A stretch of DNA of 64,000 nt, taken from assembly GCA_041390125.1 (NCBI GenBank), contig JAWKQN010000018.1, forward strand, positions 22,142-86,141, written 5' to 3'. Below are positions 38,452 to 47,362 of this stretch, one piece after another. Origin of the DNA: Gemmatimonadota bacterium. GTDB taxonomy: Bacteria; Gemmatimonadota; Gemmatimonadetes; Longimicrobiales; Gaopeijiaceae. The translations under genes were made by a program, and so were the position numbers. How positions within the stretch are numbered: the first letter of the stretch is position 1; every line of letters starts with the position of its first letter. Under the pieces are notes generated by a model. The model was not told the DNA's origin. It worked only from the letters and a program-made list of their open reading frames with translations, and did not search any database.

Positions 38452-38871
38452 CTACTTCTTCCCCGACTCCTTCTGCATCTCCTCGAAGCCCGCCGCCGCG
38501 CTCTGCACGTCCTCGGGAAACTCCGAGAACTCCTGCACCTGCCGCACCTCGATGATCTCGTTGTCCGACATCGGCGCTCGACGCGCCCATTCCACGGCCT
38601 CGGCCCGGGACGGGACGTCGATCATCCAGTAGCCGCCCACGACCTCCTTGGCCTCGGCGAACGGGCCGTCCATCACGGTCGCCTTGCCCCCTGTGTAGGA
38701 GACCCGGAATCCCATCGACGGGGGATGCAGGCCATCGAGCGCCAACAGCACCCCCGCCTTCTGCAGCGCCTCGTTGTACTTCATCATCTCTTCGACCTGG
38801 GCGGCGTCGGGCATCGTTCCGGGGGCTGCGTCCTCGTACCCTTTCGGGATCACCAGCATCATGAAGCGCAT
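38452..38871 (-). CDS. YCII-related small protein
   Basis: A 139-residue protein with the YCII/DGPF fold: MRFMMLVIPKGYEDAAPG, MKYNEALQKAGVLLALDGLH, VMDGPFAEAKEVVGGYWMID (the DGPF motif) and AVEWARRAPM. Such proteins are often encoded next to ECF sigma factors and have no settled biochemical role. The C-terminal 30 residues (SAAAGFEEMQKESGKK) are an extra charged tail. It is divergent from the ABC-F gene, with 244 bases between them in which I see no clear promoter. Confidence 0.87.
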   Translation of the reverse strand: MRFMMLVIPKGYEDAAPGTMPDAAQVEEMMKYNEALQKAGVLLALDGLHPPSMGFRVSYTGGKATVMDGPFAEAKEVVGGYWMIDVPSRAEAVEWARRAPMSDNEIIEVRQVQEFSEFPEDVQSAAAGFEEMQKESGKK

Positions 38872-39115
38872 GGTCCTCGTCTCTGGAAGGAGGTACGTGG
38901 GGCCGTCTTGCGCGTGACCCCTACACCCATATGTCGAACGAGGGCCGCGCAGATCGACAGGGCGCCGGGCCGAGCCGGACCGCGGGTGGATCTCCCGCCG
39001 TCGGGGAACGGTACTTCGGACGCGCCCGGACCGCCCGGCGCGCGGCGATCCGCGCCAAGATCGTCCGCGACCGCCTTCTCCCCGCGGATCCGCCTCTCCA
39101 GCCCCGACCCACGTC

Positions 39116-40894
39116 ATGCCGCTCCTCACGCTCCACGACCTCCACATCGCGTTCGGCGGCCGGCCGCTGCTGGCCGGCGCGTCCCTGACCGTGGAACGAG
39201 GCGAGCGCGTGGGCCTGGTGGGGCGGAACGGGGAGGGGAAGTCCACGCTGCTGCGCATCCTGGCGGACCGGCAGGCGCCGGACCAGGGAACGGTGGCCAC
39301 CGAGCGAGGGGCGCGCGTGGCGCTGCTCGATCAGCACGTGCCGGAGGGGCTCGACGGAACCGTGGAGTCCGTGGTCGCGCGGGACCGGCCTCCCGCGACG
39401 GCCGACCACGAGATCCAGCGCCTGCTGTCGATCCTGCAGCTCGACCCCGGCGCACCCTTCGCTGCGCTGTCGGGCGGCCAGAAGCGCCGTGCGCTCCTGG
39501 GTCGCGCGCTCGCCGCCGCCCCCGACCTGCTGTTGCTGGACGAGCCCACAAACCATCTGGACCTGGGATCGATCGAGTGGCTCGAGGGCTTCCTCGCCCG
39601 ACGCTCCGGAGCCCTGCTCTTCGTGACGCACGACCGCGCGTTCCTGCAGGCGTTGGCGACGCGGATCGTGGAGATCGATCGCGGCCAGCTCACGTCGTGG
39701 GCGTGTGACTACCCGACGTACCTGGAGCGGCGCGAGGAGCGGTTGGCGGCCGAGGAGAAGGAGTGGGAACGGGCGGACAAGAAGCTGGCGCAGGAGGAGG
39801 CCTGGATCCGTCAGGGCATCAAGGCCCGCCGCACCCGGAACGAAGGGCGGGTGCGGGCGCTGGAGCGCCTGCGCGCGGACCGGGCCGCACGGCGCGACCG
39901 TGTCGGCGACGTACGCCTGGCCGCACAGAGCGGAGAGCGCACGGGCAAGAGGGTCATCGAGACCGAGGACCTGTCCTTCTCCTGGGGCGATGAGCCGATC
40001 GTGCGCGGGCTCTCCACCGTGATCGAACGCGGCGACCGCGTGGGGCTGATCGGCCCCAACGGCTGCGGCAAGACCACGTTGCTCGGGCTGCTGCTGGGCG
40101 AGACGGCGCCGGACGAGGGACGGGTGCGCCACGGCACCAACCTGCAGGTCGCCTACTTCGACCAGCACCGGCAGCAGCTCGACGAGGACGCCAGCATCTT
40201 CGACAACGTGGCGCACGGCAACGACCACGTGGTGATCGACGGGGAGCGCCGGCACGTGGCCAGCTACCTCGAGGATTTCCTGTTCTCCTCCGCGCGCGCG
40301 CGCCAGCCCGTCTCCAGCCTCTCCGGCGGCGAGCGCAACCGGCTCCTGCTGGCGCGGCTGTTCACGCGTCCGGCCAACGTGCTGGTCCTGGACGAGCCGA
40401 CCAACGACCTGGACGCCGAGACCCTGGAGCTGCTGGAGTCCCTCCTGCTGGAATGGGACGGCACCGTGCTGCTGGTGAGCCACGACCGCAGCTTCCTGGA
40501 CGCGCTGTGCACCAGCACCCTGGTGTTCGAGGGAGCGGGCGTCGTGCGGGAGCACGCCGGGGGCTACTCCGACTGGAAGCGGGTGGCCGAGCGCCGTGCC
40601 GCCGCCGAGACGTCCCGGACACCGGCGCGGAAGACACCGGCGGAGCGGCCGCGCACGACCGGGGCCCGGAAGCTGGCCTACCGGGAGCAACGCGAGCTGG
40701 AGGAGCTACCGGCCCGCATCGAGACGTTGGAGCGCGAGCGCGCCGACGTGCACGCGGCCCTGGCGGATCCGGACCTCTACCGGGAGGATCCGGAGGGCGT
40801 CCGCGCGCTCACCGAGCGCCTGCCGGTCCTGGATGCCGAGATCGAGACGGCGTACGCCCGCTGGTCGGAGCTGGACGCGATCGCGACCGTCTGA
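39116..40894 (+). CDS. uup: ABC-F ATPase, Uup type
   Basis: A 592-residue soluble protein with two ABC ATPase domains and no membrane part, the ABC-F family that acts on ribosomes. Domain 1: Walker A GRNGEGKST (about 36-44), signature LSGGQKRR, Walker B LLLLDEPTNHLDL. A charged linker (about 200-275) of arm type includes RREERLAAEEKEWERADKK. Domain 2: GPNGCGKTT (about 313-321), LSGGERNR, VLVLDEPTNDLDAETLELLE. A C-terminal coiled coil (about 530-592) marks Uup, linked in other bacteria to transposon precise excision and ribosome function. No ribosome site is obvious before ATG 39116. Confidence 0.93.
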   Translation: MPLLTLHDLHIAFGGRPLLAGASLTVERGERVGLVGRNGEGKSTLLRILADRQAPDQGTVATERGARVALLDQHVPEGLDGTVESVVARDRPPATADHEIQRLLSILQLDPGAPFAALSGGQKRRALLGRALAAAPDLLLLDEPTNHLDLGSIEWLEGFLARRSGALLFVTHDRAFLQALATRIVEIDRGQLTSWACDYPTYLERREERLAAEEKEWERADKKLAQEEAWIRQGIKARRTRNEGRVRALERLRADRAARRDRVGDVRLAAQSGERTGKRVIETEDLSFSWGDEPIVRGLSTVIERGDRVGLIGPNGCGKTTLLGLLLGETAPDEGRVRHGTNLQVAYFDQHRQQLDEDASIFDNVAHGNDHVVIDGERRHVASYLEDFLFSSARARQPVSSLSGGERNRLLLARLFTRPANVLVLDEPTNDLDAETLELLESLLLEWDGTVLLVSHDRSFLDALCTSTLVFEGAGVVREHAGGYSDWKRVAERRAAAETSRTPARKTPAERPRTTGARKLAYREQRELEELPARIETLERERADVHAALADPDLYREDPEGVRALTERLPVLDAEIETAYARWSELDAIATV

Positions 40895-40918
40895 CCCGTT
40901 CGGGGGCCCGCAGGCCCG

Positions 40919-41212
40919 TCAGCGGCGCGCCGATCCCCCGCCGAACGGCATGGGGGTGGGACCTGCGGTCCACGGCTCCTGGCGGACCGCGCTCACCGTC
41001 CACGTCACCGAACGCGAGGCCCGCTGACCGCGCCGCTCGACCGGGGTGATCTCGTAGCGCTGGATCCCCGCGCCGTTCCCGAAACGGGCGATCGAGCGCA
41101 GGATGCTGTCCGTTTCGGCGTCGCTGCCCGTCTGGGAGCGGATGATCGCCCGCCAGGCCGGGTCTTCGCCGTCGGCGTGCGGGGCCCGGGCGAGCGAGAA
41201 GGACTGGGCCAT
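40919..41212 (-). CDS. Hypothetical 97-residue protein
   Basis: A small soluble protein starting AQSFSLARAPHADGEDPAW, with SQTGSDAETDSILRSIARFG in the middle and TVSAVRQEPWTAG near the end. I do not recognise the family. Support for the gene comes from the ribosome site: GGAGGTGATCC directly before ATG 41212 complements nearly the whole 3' end of 16S rRNA. It is convergent with uup and divergent from the PadR gene at 41393. Confidence 0.6.
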   Translation of the reverse strand: MAQSFSLARAPHADGEDPAWRAIIRSQTGSDAETDSILRSIARFGNGAGIQRYEITPVERRGQRASRSVTWTVSAVRQEPWTAGPTPMPFGGGSARR

Positions 41213-41392
41213 CGGATCACCTCCAGTGCGAGCGCCGACGATGGGGTCGGTGGCGAAAGCTAGCTGCACGGACGCCACACTCCTATACGGACCCCCCGGA
41301 CCCGCACCTGCACGCGGCTCGGCCGTGCAACCTTCTGGGCCCTCCTCTCGTCGTATCCCGGACCGGCCCCTACCTAGGATTCTATAGGCACG

Positions 41393-41707
41393 ATGGGACG
41401 CCTCTTCAGCCTCACGTACCCGACCGCCGCGGTGCTGCTCGCGCTGCGGGCCGGGCATCGGTACGGCTTCGACCTGATGGATGCCACCGGGCTGCCCGAT
41501 GGGACGGTCTATCCGATCCTGCGACGCCTGGAGCGCCGGGGCGTGCTGGAGGGGGCCTGGGAGAGCGAGGAACGGGCCCGCGCGGAGCAGCGGCCCGCGC
41601 GCCGCTACTACCGGCTCACCCGCGTGGGTGAGGAGGCCATGGCCGAGGTCGTCGAACGCTTCCCGGCTCTGGTACGGACGTTCGCGACCGGCCCGGAGAT
41701 CGCGTGA
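41393..41707 (+). CDS. PadR-family transcriptional regulator
   Basis: A 104-residue winged-helix regulator: PTAAVLLALRAGHRYGFDLM, DGTVYPILRRLERRGVLEGA (recognition helix) and QRPARRYYRLTRVGEEAMAE (wing). The short upstream AT-rich patch holds CCTA (41373-41376) and TAGG (41385-41388) as possible half-sites and TAGGAT as a -10, all weak. Its stop overlaps the GTG start of the ADOP permease (GTGA, 41704-41707), so regulator and transporter are translated together. It probably represses its own operon. Confidence 0.92.
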   Translation: MGRLFSLTYPTAAVLLALRAGHRYGFDLMDATGLPDGTVYPILRRLERRGVLEGAWESEERARAEQRPARRYYRLTRVGEEAMAEVVERFPALVRTFATGPEIA

Positions 41708-44403
41708 GTGACGCACCCGGCATGCGCCTTCTGCGACTCGCGGCCCGCCTCGTCCCGGCGGTCCGCCGCGATGCCTGGTTGCGCGAGTGGGAGGCAGAGG
41801 CCGTCTGGTCGTGGGGTCGGATCCGCCGCGAAGGACGAGTCGGCACCCTTGAACGCCTGCGGTTCCGTGCCCGCATGGCCAGCAGCTTCATCGACGCCGG
41901 TACGGAGGCGTTCGCCGCCCTGGGGGCGAGGAATGGGAGGAGGAGGATGACGGGGCTCACGAACGATCTGCGCCACGCCGTGCGCGCGCTGCTGCGCCGG
42001 CCCGGCTTCACGGGGGTGGCGGTCCTCACGCTGGCGCTCGGCATCGGCGCGTCGACCGCGGTGTTCACGCTGGTCAACGGCGTCCTGCTGCGGGCGCTGC
42101 CGTTCGACGATGCGGATGCGCTGCTGTCGCTGCGGCACGAGGGAAGGGATGGACAGGACCAGCTGCCCATCTCGCCCGGGCTGTACCTGCTCTACCAGGA
42201 GCAGGCGCGCACGCTGGACGGGGTCGCCATCTACACGCCGGCCGCGGGCAACCTCATGGTCGAAGGTCAACCCGAACGGCTGTTGGGTCAGGCGGTCACG
42301 CCCAGCTTCTTCGGCGTGCTGCGCGCGGCACCGGCGCTCGGCCGCACGTTCGTGGACGCCGAGGGCGCTCCGGGCGGGGAGTCGGTGGTGGTCCTGAGCG
42401 ATGGGCTCTGGCGTACACGGTTCGGAGCCGATCCGCAGATCGTGGGACAGAGCATCGACATGGGTGGCGTGAGCCGCCAGGTCGTCGGGGTCATGCCCGC
42501 GGGCTTCGGCTATCCCGACCGCGAGTCCCGCTTCTGGTTTCCCCTGGTGATCGATCCCAACCAGGCGCCGATCGCCGCGTTCTTCGGGAACGGGATCGCG
42601 CGGCTGGCTCCGGGCGCCGACCTGGACGCGGCCCAGACGGAGATCGGCGGCATGATGGGACGCCTCACGGAGCTGAGGCCCGGGGACGGCGGCGCCGCCT
42701 TCCTCGAGGACGTCAACGTCGCGGCGCTGGTCCGTCCGCTGAAGGATCAGCTGATCGGCGACGTGACCACGACGCTGTGGGTCCTGCTCGGGACCGTGGG
42801 CTTCGTGCTGCTCATCGCCTGCGCCAACGTGGCCAACCTGCTCCTCGTGCGCGCCGAGAGCCGGCAACGGGAGCTGACCGTCCGGGTGGCGGTGGGCGCG
42901 GGCCGCCGGGAGGTGCTGCGGACCTTCATGAGCGAGAGCCTGGTGCTCGGCGTCCTCGGAGGCGCGCTGGGGCTGGTCCTCGCCCAGGTCGCGGTGCGCA
43001 CCACCATCTCCTTCATCCCGTCGGACCTGCCCCGCATGGACGAGATCGTCCTCGACGCGCGGGTGCTCGCCTTCGCCGCGGCCCTCGTGCTCGGGTGCGT
43101 CGTCTTCTTCGGGCTGTTCCCCATGCTGCGCTACGGCGCCGAGGACCTGGCGGGGGCGCTCAAGAGCGACAACGCGCGGGGATCCACCGGTGGACGGGAG
43201 CGCCACCGCCTCCGCAACGGTCTGGTCGTCACCCAGGTGGCCCTGGCGCTGGTGTTGCTCGTCGGATCCGGTCTGATGTTCCGGAGCTTCCGCGCCCTGC
43301 GCTCCGTGGATCCGGGATTCGAGCCCGGAGGCACCATGACGGCGCGCCTCATCGTCCCGCAGGGCGAGATCGCCGATCCCATGGAGACCGCCACGTTCTT
43401 CCGCCAGCTGCGTGAACGGCTGGCCGCACAACCCGGTGTCGCCGCGGTGGGCATGATCACCGCCGTGCCCCTGGGCGGGGGCGGCATGTCCTTCGGCGGT
43501 CTGGAGGTGGAGGATCATCCGCGCGAGCCGGACGAGCTCCCGATCTTCGCGTCGCAGCCGCAGGCGGACGTCGGCTACTTCCAGGCGATGGGCATCGACG
43601 TGCTCCAGGGTCGCGGCTTCGAGCGCGGCGATGGAGGCGACGGCACCCGCGCCGTGGTCGTCAGCCGAGCGTTCGCCCAGACCTGGTGGCCGGACACGAG
43701 CCCGTTGGGCCGCCGCGTCCGCTTCGGGGCCGACAACGAGGACTGGTACCAGATCGTGGGTGTGGTCGAGGATGTGCGGCAGAACGGTCTGGAGGAGCCC
43801 AGCGCCGAGATGGTCTACTTCCCGACGCTCACCGAGGCCGACGGTCAGCTGGTCCCGGCGCGCGCGCAGGACGTCGTGCTCCGCGCCAGCGGCGGCGATC
43901 CCATGGCATTGCTTCCGGTGCTGCGACGGGAGGTGGCGGCGTTGAACCCGCGCATCCCGGTCGCCGATCCGCGCACGATGAGCGAGGTCTTCGACGGCGC
44001 CACGGCGCGCACCTCGTTCACCATGGCCGTCCTCGGCGCCGCGTCCGGCATCGCCCTGCTCCTGGGGCTGGTCGGGATCTACGGCGTCATCTCCTATGTC
44101 GTCTCGCAGCGCACGCGCGAGATCGGTGTGCGGATGGCGCTTGGTGCCTCCGCCGCTACGGTCCGGGGCATGGTGGTGCGGCAGGGCCTCGCGCTGGCAC
44201 TCGCGGGCGTGACGCTGGGCCTGCTGGTGGCGGCGCTCGCCAGCCGCGTGATGGGCTCGCTGCTGTACGGCGTCAGCGCCATGGACCCGCTGACCTATGC
44301 CGGTGTCGCGGCCACGTTGGTGACCGTGGCGGTCGGCGCGGCCTGGGTGCCCGCGCTGCGGGCGGCAGGGGTGGACCCGAGCCGGGCGCTGCGGGCAGAA
44401 TAG
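41704..44403 (+). CDS. ADOP-type ABC permease
   Basis: An 899-residue duplicated MacB/FtsX permease. The first 80 residues (MRLLRLAARLVPAVRRDAWL, REWEAEAVWSWGR) form a prefix domain typical of PadR-linked ADOPs. Then come TGVAVLTLALGIGASTAVFT, a MacB domain, the FtsX helices with LLIACANVANLLLVRAESRQ, and the second half ending TREIGVRMALGASAATVRGM and VDPSRALRAE. GTG at 41704 overlaps the padR stop. The cargo is unknown. It is followed 30 bases later by the yaiI-like gene, which may be read through from the same promoter. Confidence 0.94.
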   Translation: MSDAPGMRLLRLAARLVPAVRRDAWLREWEAEAVWSWGRIRREGRVGTLERLRFRARMASSFIDAGTEAFAALGARNGRRRMTGLTNDLRHAVRALLRRPGFTGVAVLTLALGIGASTAVFTLVNGVLLRALPFDDADALLSLRHEGRDGQDQLPISPGLYLLYQEQARTLDGVAIYTPAAGNLMVEGQPERLLGQAVTPSFFGVLRAAPALGRTFVDAEGAPGGESVVVLSDGLWRTRFGADPQIVGQSIDMGGVSRQVVGVMPAGFGYPDRESRFWFPLVIDPNQAPIAAFFGNGIARLAPGADLDAAQTEIGGMMGRLTELRPGDGGAAFLEDVNVAALVRPLKDQLIGDVTTTLWVLLGTVGFVLLIACANVANLLLVRAESRQRELTVRVAVGAGRREVLRTFMSESLVLGVLGGALGLVLAQVAVRTTISFIPSDLPRMDEIVLDARVLAFAAALVLGCVVFFGLFPMLRYGAEDLAGALKSDNARGSTGGRERHRLRNGLVVTQVALALVLLVGSGLMFRSFRALRSVDPGFEPGGTMTARLIVPQGEIADPMETATFFRQLRERLAAQPGVAAVGMITAVPLGGGGMSFGGLEVEDHPREPDELPIFASQPQADVGYFQAMGIDVLQGRGFERGDGGDGTRAVVVSRAFAQTWWPDTSPLGRRVRFGADNEDWYQIVGVVEDVRQNGLEEPSAEMVYFPTLTEADGQLVPARAQDVVLRASGGDPMALLPVLRREVAALNPRIPVADPRTMSEVFDGATARTSFTMAVLGAASGIALLLGLVGIYGVISYVVSQRTREIGVRMALGASAATVRGMVVRQGLALALAGVTLGLLVAALASRVMGSLLYGVSAMDPLTYAGVAATLVTVAVGAAWVPALRAAGVDPSRALRAE

Positions 44404-44433
44404 GAGGACCTCGCACGGGAGGGCCTCGCCGGC

Positions 44434-44892
44434 ATGAAGATCTGGGTGGACGCGGACGCCGCTCCGCGCGACGTGAAGGACATCGTCGCGCGGGCGGCGT
44501 TGCGCCTGGAGCTGCAGACGCTGTTCGTCGCGAACCAACGGCTCTACACGCCCGCCAACAACCGCTTCGTGGAGTCGGTGCGGGTGGACGGCGGCCCGGA
44601 CGCGGCGGACGATCACATCGCCCGGGAGGCCGCTCCGGGGGATCTGGCCGTGACGGCGGATATCCCGCTCGCGGCCCGGCTGGTGGAGAAGGGGGTGGCC
44701 GCGGTCGACCCCCGGGGCACGGAGTACACGGCCGAGAACATCGGCGAGCGGCTCTCCATCCGGGACTTCATGGACGGGCTTCGGGCCAGCGGCGTGGAGA
44801 CCGGCGGTCCCAGCGCCTTCGGCCGCAAGGAGAAGCAGGCGTTCGCCGCCGCGTTCGACCGGGTGCTGACCCGTTTGCTGCGCGCCGGCTGA
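44434..44892 (+). CDS. YaiI/YqxD family protein (DUF188)
   Basis: A 152-residue protein of the UPF0178 (YaiI/YqxD, DUF188) family. Opening MKIWVDADAAPRDVKDIVAR carries the conserved D-A-D motif; later VDGGPDAADDHIAREAAPGD, DLAVTADIPLAARLVEKGVA and DPRGTEYTAENIGERLSIRD are all family hallmarks. The fold is PIN-like with acidic residues placed as in nucleases, but no activity is established. Length is standard. Confidence 0.93.
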   Translation: MKIWVDADAAPRDVKDIVARAALRLELQTLFVANQRLYTPANNRFVESVRVDGGPDAADDHIAREAAPGDLAVTADIPLAARLVEKGVAAVDPRGTEYTAENIGERLSIRDFMDGLRASGVETGGPSAFGRKEKQAFAAAFDRVLTRLLRAG

Positions 44893-45043
44893 CGTCCCGC
44901 CTTCCGTCCCGCCGCACGACCGTCCCCGGGAAAGACCCCACACCGCCCCCGGGAGGGCTCCCTACGGCACCGCCTCGGGCCGCGCCTCGATCTTCCAGGG
45001 GCTGACGCGCAGCGCGTCCCGATCCGAGACCCGGAGGTGGTCC

Positions 45044-46501
45044 ATGGCACGCGTGGTGATCCTCGGGGGTGGCATCTCCGGCCACACCGCGGCGGCGTTC
45101 CTCAAGCGGCGCGTGGGCCGGCACCACGATGTCGTCGTGGTCACGCCCAACAGTCGGTGGAACTGGATCCCCTCCAACATCTGGGTGGGCGTGGGGCGGA
45201 TGGCGCCGGAGGAGGTCACCTTCCCCCTGGCCCCGGTCTACGAACGCCTGGGCGTCGAGTACCACCAGGCGCGGGCCCTCTCGATCCATCCGGAGGGGGA
45301 CGCCGGCACCGCCGCGGGCTACGTACTCGCGGAGAACACGAACGGTCGCTCCGGCGAGATCGAGCGCATCCCGTTCGACTTCCTGGTCAACGCCACCGGG
45401 CCGCGTCTGAACTTCCACGCCACGCCGGGTCTGGGACCCGACCAGGGGCACAGCCTCTCCGTCTGCACCCCCGGGCATGCCGTCCAGGCGGCCCAGCGGC
45501 TGGAGGAGTCCATGCAGCGCATGGAGAAGGGGGAGCGCCAGACCTTCGTGGTCGGAACCGGTCACGGGGGCTGCACGTGCGAAGGTGCGGCGTTCGAGTA
45601 CGTGTTCAACGTGGAGCACACGATCCGCGAGCGCGGCCTGCGCGACAAGGCCGACATCCTCTATCTGACCAACGAATACGAGCTCGGCGACTTCGGGGTC
45701 GGCGGTCTGCACCTGCGGCAGGGAGGCTACGTGGTGCATTCCCGCACCTTCGCCGAATCCCTGTACGCCGAGCGCGGCGTGGGCTGGATCACCCGCACGC
45801 ACGTCGAGCAGGTCGATGCGGACGAGATCCACTACGAGACGCTCGACGGCGAGCATCGCACCCTTCCGTACGACTTCACGATGCTGATCCCGCCCTTCTC
45901 GGGCGTGGGGCTCAAGACGTTCGATCGCTCGGGAGACGACATCACCGACCGGGTCTTCGCGCCGAATGGCTTCATGAAGGTCGACGCGGACTACGAGAAG
46001 AAGCCGTTCGACGCCTGGCGCGCCGCCGACTGGCCGCGGATCTACCAGAACCCGGTCTATCCGCGCCTCTTTGCCACGGGCATCGCGTTCGCGCCCCCGC
46101 ATCCGATCTCCAAGCCCTTCGCGAGCCCCAGGGGGACCAACATCACGCCGGCACCGCCGCGGACCGGCATGCCCTCCGCCGTGATCGGGCGCGCCGTGGC
46201 CGGGAGCATCGCGGACATGCTCATGAAGGACGCGCCGCATCCGACGCATCACGCGTCGATGGCGGAGATGGGCGCCGCGTGTGTCGCGTCGGCGGGCGCG
46301 AGCCTGCTGCGGGGATCCGCCGCGGCGTTGACGGTCTTTCCCATCGTGCCGGACTACCAGCGCTATCCGACCTACGGGCGCGACCTGGACTACACGTGGG
46401 GGGAGATCGGACTGGGTGCGCATTGGATCAAGCACCTGCTGCACCACATGTTCCTGTGGAAGGCCAAGGCCCGTCCCGGCTGGCACCTGATCCCGGAGTG
46501 A
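45044..46501 (+). CDS. Sulfide:quinone oxidoreductase-like flavoprotein
   Basis: A 485-residue FAD-dependent pyridine-nucleotide-disulfide-fold enzyme. FAD motif RVVILGGGISGHTAAAFLKR at the start; NATGPRLNF closes the first Rossmann unit. Cysteines at about 141 (SVCTPGH), 177 and 179 (GGCTCEG) and 413 (GAACVAS) fit the three-cysteine scheme of sulfide:quinone oxidoreductases, with an extra one. The C-terminus has amphipathic, aromatic helices (HWIKHLLHHMFLWKAK) suited to membrane attachment. It would oxidise sulfide and pass electrons to quinone. ATG 45044 follows GGAGG. A small gene follows 5 bases later; the cbb3 operon is 0.6 kb downstream. Confidence 0.85.
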   Translation: MARVVILGGGISGHTAAAFLKRRVGRHHDVVVVTPNSRWNWIPSNIWVGVGRMAPEEVTFPLAPVYERLGVEYHQARALSIHPEGDAGTAAGYVLAENTNGRSGEIERIPFDFLVNATGPRLNFHATPGLGPDQGHSLSVCTPGHAVQAAQRLEESMQRMEKGERQTFVVGTGHGGCTCEGAAFEYVFNVEHTIRERGLRDKADILYLTNEYELGDFGVGGLHLRQGGYVVHSRTFAESLYAERGVGWITRTHVEQVDADEIHYETLDGEHRTLPYDFTMLIPPFSGVGLKTFDRSGDDITDRVFAPNGFMKVDADYEKKPFDAWRAADWPRIYQNPVYPRLFATGIAFAPPHPISKPFASPRGTNITPAPPRTGMPSAVIGRAVAGSIADMLMKDAPHPTHHASMAEMGAACVASAGASLLRGSAAALTVFPIVPDYQRYPTYGRDLDYTWGEIGLGAHWIKHLLHHMFLWKAKARPGWHLIPE

Positions 46502-46506
46502 GAGCC

Positions 46507-46722
46507 ATGAGCGAACCGACACGCGCCCACGCTCCCGGTCGGGACTACCTCCCCGATCACCGTCAGGAAGCGGAGCTGCGGCAGCCGTATGAGGAAGGCT
46601 ACTTCGCGTCCACGCCGACGCGGCTGCGCAGGTTCTTCCGCACCTTCGTGCCGTGGCAGCTGTGGCGCTTTGCCGCCATCAACCTCCGGATGCTGCGGAT
46701 GATCGGGAAGAGCCCGCACTGA
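46507..46722 (+). CDS. Small protein coupled to the SQR-like gene
   Basis: A 71-residue protein that starts 5 bases after the flavoprotein stop. The first half is polar (RDYLPDHRQEAELRQPYEEG); the second half is basic and hydrophobic (LRRFFRTFVPWQLWRFAAIN then LRMLRMIGK), a likely amphipathic membrane-binding helix pair. The close spacing suggests a subunit or membrane anchor for the sulfide:quinone oxidoreductase. I do not recognise a named family. Confidence 0.7.
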   Translation: MSEPTRAHAPGRDYLPDHRQEAELRQPYEEGYFASTPTRLRRFFRTFVPWQLWRFAAINLRMLRMIGKSPH

Positions 46723-46927
46723 TCCGGGCGCCGATCCCGCTCCGGAGCCGCGCGACGCGGGTATCGATGTCGGCCTGGACGTCCGGGGACAGCTCCACGT
46801 TGCGGTCCTGCGCCACGCGCTCGAGCTGGCGTAGCACCTCCAGGGCGAAGAACGCCCCCTCCCCGGTCGGACCCCGGCCCGCGCGCCTTCCCGGCTCCTT
46901 TTCGCACGCTTTCCATCGCTGATTCCC
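46679..46927 (-). pseudogene. Orphan protein-like frame without start codon
   Basis: The minus strand holds an 82-codon open frame bounded by stops. Its middle reads AFFALEVLRQLERVAQDR and VELSPDVQADIDTRVARLRS, a regular amphipathic helix pattern unlike random frames. There is no ATG; the first GTG lies inside the helix. The end overlaps the small gene at 46507 on the other strand. It may be the remnant of a gene or an accident of composition. Confidence 0.25.
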
Positions 46928-47113
46928 CTACCGCGTCGGCCGCCCTCTCCCCGCGCACGTTCGCTGCGGAGCGCGGCCCGTTTCGGCAATTCCGGGCGCA
47001 GCACAGCGCCTAGCAGGATCCAGGGGGGGGCGGGCGCACCCCGGACCCGTCCGCCCGCTGTCCGGTAGAACCCGGCACGTCCCCCGCTCCCGTCGATCCA
47101 GTGGAGCTCGTGG
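46928..47113 (+). other. Upstream region of the cbb3 operon
   Basis: This gap must contain the promoter of the ccoS-ccoN operon. It includes a run of ten G's near 47023-47032 and otherwise GC-rich sequence. I see no FNR-type box (TTGAT-N4-ATCAA) and no convincing -35/-10 pair. Confidence 0.4.
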
Positions 47114-47362
47114 ATGCTGCCGTCCTCCCTCGCCGTATTCGTCGCCGCGCTCGGCCTCGGCTCCATCGCGCTGGCGCTCTTCGCCTGGGCCTGGCGACGC
47201 GGTCAGTTCGACGATCCGGGCCGTGCCGCGCGCGTGATCCTGGACGAGCGGGATCTCCGCATGCGGCGCCCGTGGGAGTCGCCCGATCAGCGCCTCGAAC
47301 GCGCGATCGAGCACGGCGCGCCCGTCGATCCACCGCCCGGCTCCTGGGGAGGTGCCGAATGA
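47114..47362 (+). CDS. ccoS: cbb3 oxidase assembly protein CcoS
   Basis: An 82-residue protein with one N-terminal membrane helix (LAVFVAALGLGSIALALFAW) followed by AWRRGQFDDPGRAARVILDE, the family signature (W-x-x-x-x-G-Q-F-D-D). CcoS is needed to place haem and copper cofactors in cbb3-type cytochrome oxidase. Here it is the first gene of the operon, upstream of ccoN, whereas it usually lies with ccoG and ccoI downstream. Its stop overlaps the ccoN start (ATGA, 47359-47362). Confidence 0.88.
   Translation: MLPSSLAVFVAALGLGSIALALFAWAWRRGQFDDPGRAARVILDERDLRMRRPWESPDQRLERAIEHGAPVDPPPGSWGGAE

Noticed and set aside
41608..44943. A 1111-codon minus-strand open frame over an ADOP permease
   Set aside because: It is antisense to a clear permease and DUF188 gene and has no recognisable domain.
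44962..45045. A 27-codon minus-strand frame beginning MDHLRVSDRDALRVSPWK
   Set aside because: It looks protein-like but lies in the leader of the SQR-like gene, has no ribosome site, and its composition can arise from the antisense of that leader.
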